A stretch of 64,000 bases of DNA, from contig JADWOT020001693.1 in NCBI GenBank assembly GCA_036345935.2, positions 80,345 to 144,344 of the forward strand. Direction: 5' to 3'. Made by a program: the position numbers and the translations under genes. How positions within the stretch are numbered: position 1 is the stretch's first letter; each line of letters begins with the position of its first letter. Positions 59,960 through 64,000 of the stretch are shown piece after piece. Under the pieces are notes generated by a model that was not told the origin of the DNA, searched no databases, and worked only from the letters and a program-made list of their open reading frames with translations. Source of the DNA: Taenia hydatigena. Its lineage: Eukaryota > Platyhelminthes > Cestoda > Cyclophyllidea > Taeniidae.

Positions 59960-61330
59960 TAAGGGGTGTTCGTTTTCGTGGCCGTTGTTTTCGGTCAATG
60001 GGGCTTAATTTTTGCTGGAACAAGTTTAAAAGCTAGTATTTGGTGCCTTTTACTAGTTTTAACTTGTTATGTGTTAGTAGGTCCTTTTCATGTCGATTGG
60101 CTTCATTCGCACACCTACTTGCTAGGCCAAACGCGAAGGCCTCATAATGTGGATGCTAAGATGTTTTGCTTTCCAGCTGCAAGGTCTAGTCACGTTCATT
60201 TTTCCTATGCGATGCTTTGGGCTACACGTAAGATTGATTTGGCAATCTTTCAATCAGCTTGCTTCTTAACGACTGTGGGCTTTGCTTACTGAGCTGTAAT
60301 TTTGTTGAGAACAGTTTTAACTTTTCCAAGTGCTTGGCACATACTCATTGCTTTTGCTAGAAGTATTCATTATATGCCTTATTGCTCATTATATTTACCG
60401 GTGTATTTTTGGATTAAGCATTGACGCGGCCATCAAAAATTGCTGCTTTGCGAATAATGGAGGCATTATGAGGTGGCAATTAATACGAATCTCGCTTTAG
60501 CTACCGCTTCACACATTCCTCAGGTAAGATTGGACCGCAGTTAATGAGTTATTGTTATCTTCTCTGTGCAGCGAAGGATTCGACGAGCGTTGTTATTTTT
60601 GGTGGGAACATGCTTGATCATCTATTCGTAGGTCCTTTCACATTTTATTCGTGGTAAAAGGTGTGTTAGTTTTCGTTCACTAGTTGTTGTTGGGTCCTCC
60701 AAATGTCGACTGGCTTTCTTTCTACGCCTGCATGCCAGTGTAAATGCAGAGGACTCATAATGCGACTGTTGGGACGTTTTGTTTTCCAACGTCCACTTTT
60801 TTTCTTTACAATGCTGTAAGCGCGAATTTGAGATTGTTAGGGCAGTTTGGAATCGGTTTGTTCTTTGATGATAGTGGATTTGGGTTAGTGAGATAATTTT
60901 GTTGAGAAGTGTTTTAGCTTCACTGAGTACTTGGTGCCTATTCATTATTTTCTTACTAATAGGCATTTATTGTATCTGCATGCCTTTCATTTCATTCCCT
61001 CAATCCGTTTACATACTAGATTAGACTTTGAAGAGGCAGCTGCAGTTTCTGTCAAGGCTTCTTTTGCCAATAATGGAAACATTATCTGTCGGCAATGAGT
61101 GCGGCCCTCGCCTTCGTCATTACTTCAGACGTTCCTCAGGTAAGACTGGACTGCTGTAAGTGAATGTTTTGCTATCTTTTTGAGTAGCTATAGAATCGAT
61201 GTGCTTTCTCACTTTGGGTGGAAGCATACTTTTATCAAATATCCATAGGTCCTTTCGCACTTTTATGTGTGGTAAAAGGTGTGTTGTTTTCTTTACTATG
61301 ATATCCGTGTTTGTGGATCACACATACATA
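59960..61330 (+). repeat. tandem repeat, unit about 616 bp, just over two copies
   Basis: Landmarks recur with a constant step: GGTCCTTTTCATGTCGATTGG (60081) and GGTCCTCCAAATGTCGACTGG (60695); CCTCAGGTAAGATTGGACCGC (60520) and CCTCAGGTAAGACTGGACTGC (61135); CCTTTCACATTTTATTCGTGG (60633) and CCTTTCGCACTTTTATGTGTGG (61251). The first unit has a 108-codon frame with hydrophobic stretches (59966-60292), but the second unit does not keep it, so it is probably non-coding. Confidence 0.75.
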
Positions 61331-61339
61331 TACTTGGAG

Positions 61340-63770
61340 AGCGTGGGACACTTGGTGACTTCACTACTCATTGACTTGGAGATCAGGGTTATTTTTGTGC
61401 TGATGTGATCTTTGTGAAACGTGTTGTGTGGAAGGCCTCGGTGATGGCTTAATGGCAGGTTCAGCTTCGACGGAATGAGTTGGTGTCTGGGCGAGGTAGA
61501 CGCAAAAGAAGCGGGGGAAGGAGCGACTAGTGGGAAGATTTCGCATCACTGTGCAGGCTGTACTTTGTAGCACTCTCAAATGCTTGCTTGTTAATGTGAT
61601 TTCTCTTATTAGTAGTTGTGTTTGGAGGTGTTAGCTTTGCGGCGCATTGGACATTCACACATCGACTCTTCCATTGTTTGCTTTTATTCCTTTTCGGATG
61701 CCACAAAATTACTGTGATGAGGGTGATGGTGAGGTAACATTTGATGAGTCTGTGGAATGATAGGCAGTACGAGCTTGTGGAGCCATTGGCGGAGGCGTCT
61801 CCGTCTCAGTTGTGCAATGTGGATGTCGGGAAGGACGATAGTGGTATGTTGGATGGCATGGCAGTGTGACCTTTTATGGTGTCGAGCACAAGTGTTGGGT
61901 TAGAATGGCATGGCCGCAAGCTCAGCAGACTAACTGGATTATAGTGCCGATGGGTTTGATTTGGGGGGTTTGTTGTCACGTTGATGAGTTGCGCTGGTGA
62001 TTGTGTCAGCATTAAAAAGATAGGGAGAAGGAGAAGTGTTTCAGTTTTTCAAACCTATTCTAGGTGGTCCCTCTTTTTTTGTGAATTCAGGTGCGGGGGT
62101 GTGTGTGTGTTTAAGTTTACACTTCAAGGTGTGTATTTCTTGCCTTACGGTCTACTAATTTTTTCGTTGCACGTAAATTTATGCGCACTGACATTTTCAA
62201 GATCGTCTAGAGCTCATTTTTAGTTATACAAACGTGTGTGTGCATTTGTGTGCGTATGGATCCCTTTTTTGTTGGTGAGTCTCGCGAGGGAAAATTGGAC
62301 GAGTTTTGGTTGGTCGTTGGATGGAAACGCTTTTTATGCGTTCGTTCGCTGTGCTGAACAATGGGGTGGAGGGGACTGATTGAAGTAGGTAGATAGGTGG
62401 GAGATCATTTGAATAGGGAGCGGGTGATGTGGTGAATGGGGCCTCATTTGCTGGGAGGGAAGGCGAGGAGGAGAACTTGCCGAACACTTGGCTTTGCATG
62501 GCGCCAAAGTGGTTGCGGGTCCAAAGTACGGCGAAAGGGAGTTTTTACTTCCTCGGGAGCATTATTATGTGACGCCATGGAGACGTGAGTGAGTAGCACT
62601 AGGTGTCAATTTTGTACGCAAAACTTGTAAGCACAGCATTAGTGTGTTGTAATAGTCGACCTCTGACCAACACTGCCTGCCTTGCCGCCGATGTCGCCGC
62701 TATTGCTCGCAAATCTGGCTAAATGACGCTTCTCAACGTCGTCGTCGTTGTCGTTGTCAATTACGAACTCAACAGGCTGCCTACCAGCAATAGCATGCAT
62801 CATAGTTGTCGACGGTGGCAACGATGGCATGGGGGAATTGGGGCGTAGAAGCCGATCCATGGGAAGCCAATGCGACTGCACCAAGTGCCTTTGGACTCGT
62901 TGTCGACGGTGACATCTGTGGTGTCAAAGCAATTATTGGAGGAGCAATGAATGCTATTGAGAGTTCTCTCACTCCTCTCCTCCTTAGTGTGGACCATTTC
63001 ACAGGACAAGCAGGCAGGCAGTGGCGCAGCTGTGTGCTTGGAGGAGGGATCCAGCATCATGGAAGACTGGATGCAGGCAGGCGAGAGGGAAGGGAGAGGA
63101 GGGCGGTACCTTGGTAAGTACTCCCCTGTGGGGCTGTGCTTTTTACAAGTTTAGTGGGATCTTATCGTAGGCTTACAAATGCACCACGTTTGCTTCTTCT
63201 TTTCGTTTTTATCCAACATAAGGTAGTAGTCAGATTTTGAGGCCTTTGACAGTGGCAACAACAACGACGGTATGGTGTGAGGTGAAGCCGATTTGAAGTT
63301 ATATTACTAAGAGCTCTCATACGATGCATTGGTTTTTCACGACGCCCGCGAGGGTGCTTCACGATTTAATTTCGTACATGCTTCTGTCTATTTGTAACAT
63401 TTACAGTTCATGCCATATGGAAACGTTTTATCACCTACCAATTGCTTTCTCCACATCGCGTTGCCAGGTTTATAGCCATCAATCGCTTAATAATGCATCT
63501 GTGACTCTGCAAAGGTGCACCACTGATCGGATGCGAAACTGAAGTTTTAACTTTAATGACTGGAAGAAAGGCATTCCATAGGGACAGCATTAGAGACGGG
63601 GTCAGTAAGACGAGGGATTCTTGCAATAATTTTGTTGTTGAAATGAGACCTTGAGAGACGAAGAGGCAGCCATCACACACCCAGTGATGGAGGTTTTGCA
63701 ATTAAGTCCGTTAGTTCTGGCCTTTTTGTTCAAAGGCTTTTGAGGCAGAAGGCAAGGCGATAAACTGGAT
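61340..63770. other. no supportable gene; G/C-richer patch at 62640-63120
   Basis: The patch at 62640-63120 has open frames on both strands and a CTTG|GTAAGTACT donor-like site at 63112. No acceptor, domain or second copy was found to decide a strand or product. It could be an isolated exon or chance. Confidence 0.3.
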
Positions 63771-63779
63771 ACGCGCCAC

Positions 63780-64000
63780 ATCCTTATCCATGGTCATCGG
63801 TCGCGTTTAGTATATTGTCTTCTGATATGGTGGGCACGTTGCGTGTTTTAATTGAGGCATTTTTGGTTGGATAAGCTCTGTTAATTGAAGAAGGACAGAA
63901 ACTGTTTCATTGCAGTATTTTTGTGAAGTCAACGATAGTGCGAACCTTAAGGATGACAATAATGCATCTGTCTGTAGTGGTGCGTCTAATACGCTTTAAG
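63780..64000. repeat. duplicated segment, partner at 26320-26560
   Basis: Same landmarks as its partner, including AAGGATGACAA.A.TGCA. It runs off the window end. Confidence 0.5.

Noticed and set aside
62640..63120. Possible isolated exon in a G/C-richer patch with a GTAAGT site
   Set aside because: Frames are open on both strands and no acceptor or homology decides between them; mentioned only as a region note.
1..64000. Retrotransposon proteins, spliced-leader gene, rRNA, CRISPR array
   Set aside because: Looked for reverse transcriptase or integrase motifs, a flatworm-type spliced leader, rRNA core sequence and regular short direct repeats with spacers; none was seen.

Overview
The window looks like a gene-poor stretch of an animal nuclear genome. 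There are no bacterial-style operons, and nearly all open frames are short. The recognisable genes have GT..AG introns of about 90-140 nt, TATA-type promoters and AATAAA signals. The base composition, the short introns and the absence of CpG-island genes fit a flatworm. A taeniid tapeworm is my best guess, but that is inference rather than something the sequence proves.

The main content is a scrambled segmental-duplication array. It carries six copies or fragments of one NK-2-like homeobox gene: a (1-380, -), b (31309-32187, +), f (33235-33690, -), c (38225-39667, -), d (45648-46741, +) and e (52067-53173, -). The ancestral locus can be rebuilt from the copies. It has a CCAAT/TATA promoter, about 500-600 bp of 5' region, a long exon coding a Q/P-rich N-terminal half plus homeodomain residues 1-44, an intron at homeodomain position 44/45, and a last exon of 195 nt ending a little before AATAAA. 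Every copy in the window is damaged, each in a different way. Copy e is closest to intact, with an 819-nt open exon. Between copies b and c lie fragments of an AGC-type protein kinase (32454-33204, 35832-36615), also in several orientations.

Three further conserved open-frame families travel with the array. One is a two-exon mini-gene upstream of the homeobox promoter (1256-1516, 42439-42780, 44899-45240, remnant 54029-54290). One is a small two-exon unit downstream of the homeobox gene, with a 48-49 nt intron (4103-4220, 37260-37450, 47700-47929). The third is a frame of about 115 codons (48374-48691, 50380-50880, 55759-56106). I do not recognise any of the three as a known family.

Layout: 1-7000 holds homeobox copy a, its promoter and block A. 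7000-21500 is mostly featureless, apart from a minisatellite of about 90 bp at 14610-15490 and an ATT microsatellite. 21590-24340 is an inverted copy of block A. 24400-26560 is a repeat block that recurs at 58390-59050 and 63780-64000. 26600-30650 is quiet. 30690-40075 holds homeobox b, kinase, homeobox f, kinase and homeobox c. 42293-45386 is a large inverted repeat with nearly identical arms. 45400-56270 holds homeobox d, then an inverted arrangement leading to homeobox e. 56270-64000 is quiet apart from a tandem repeat of about 616 bp at 59960-61330.
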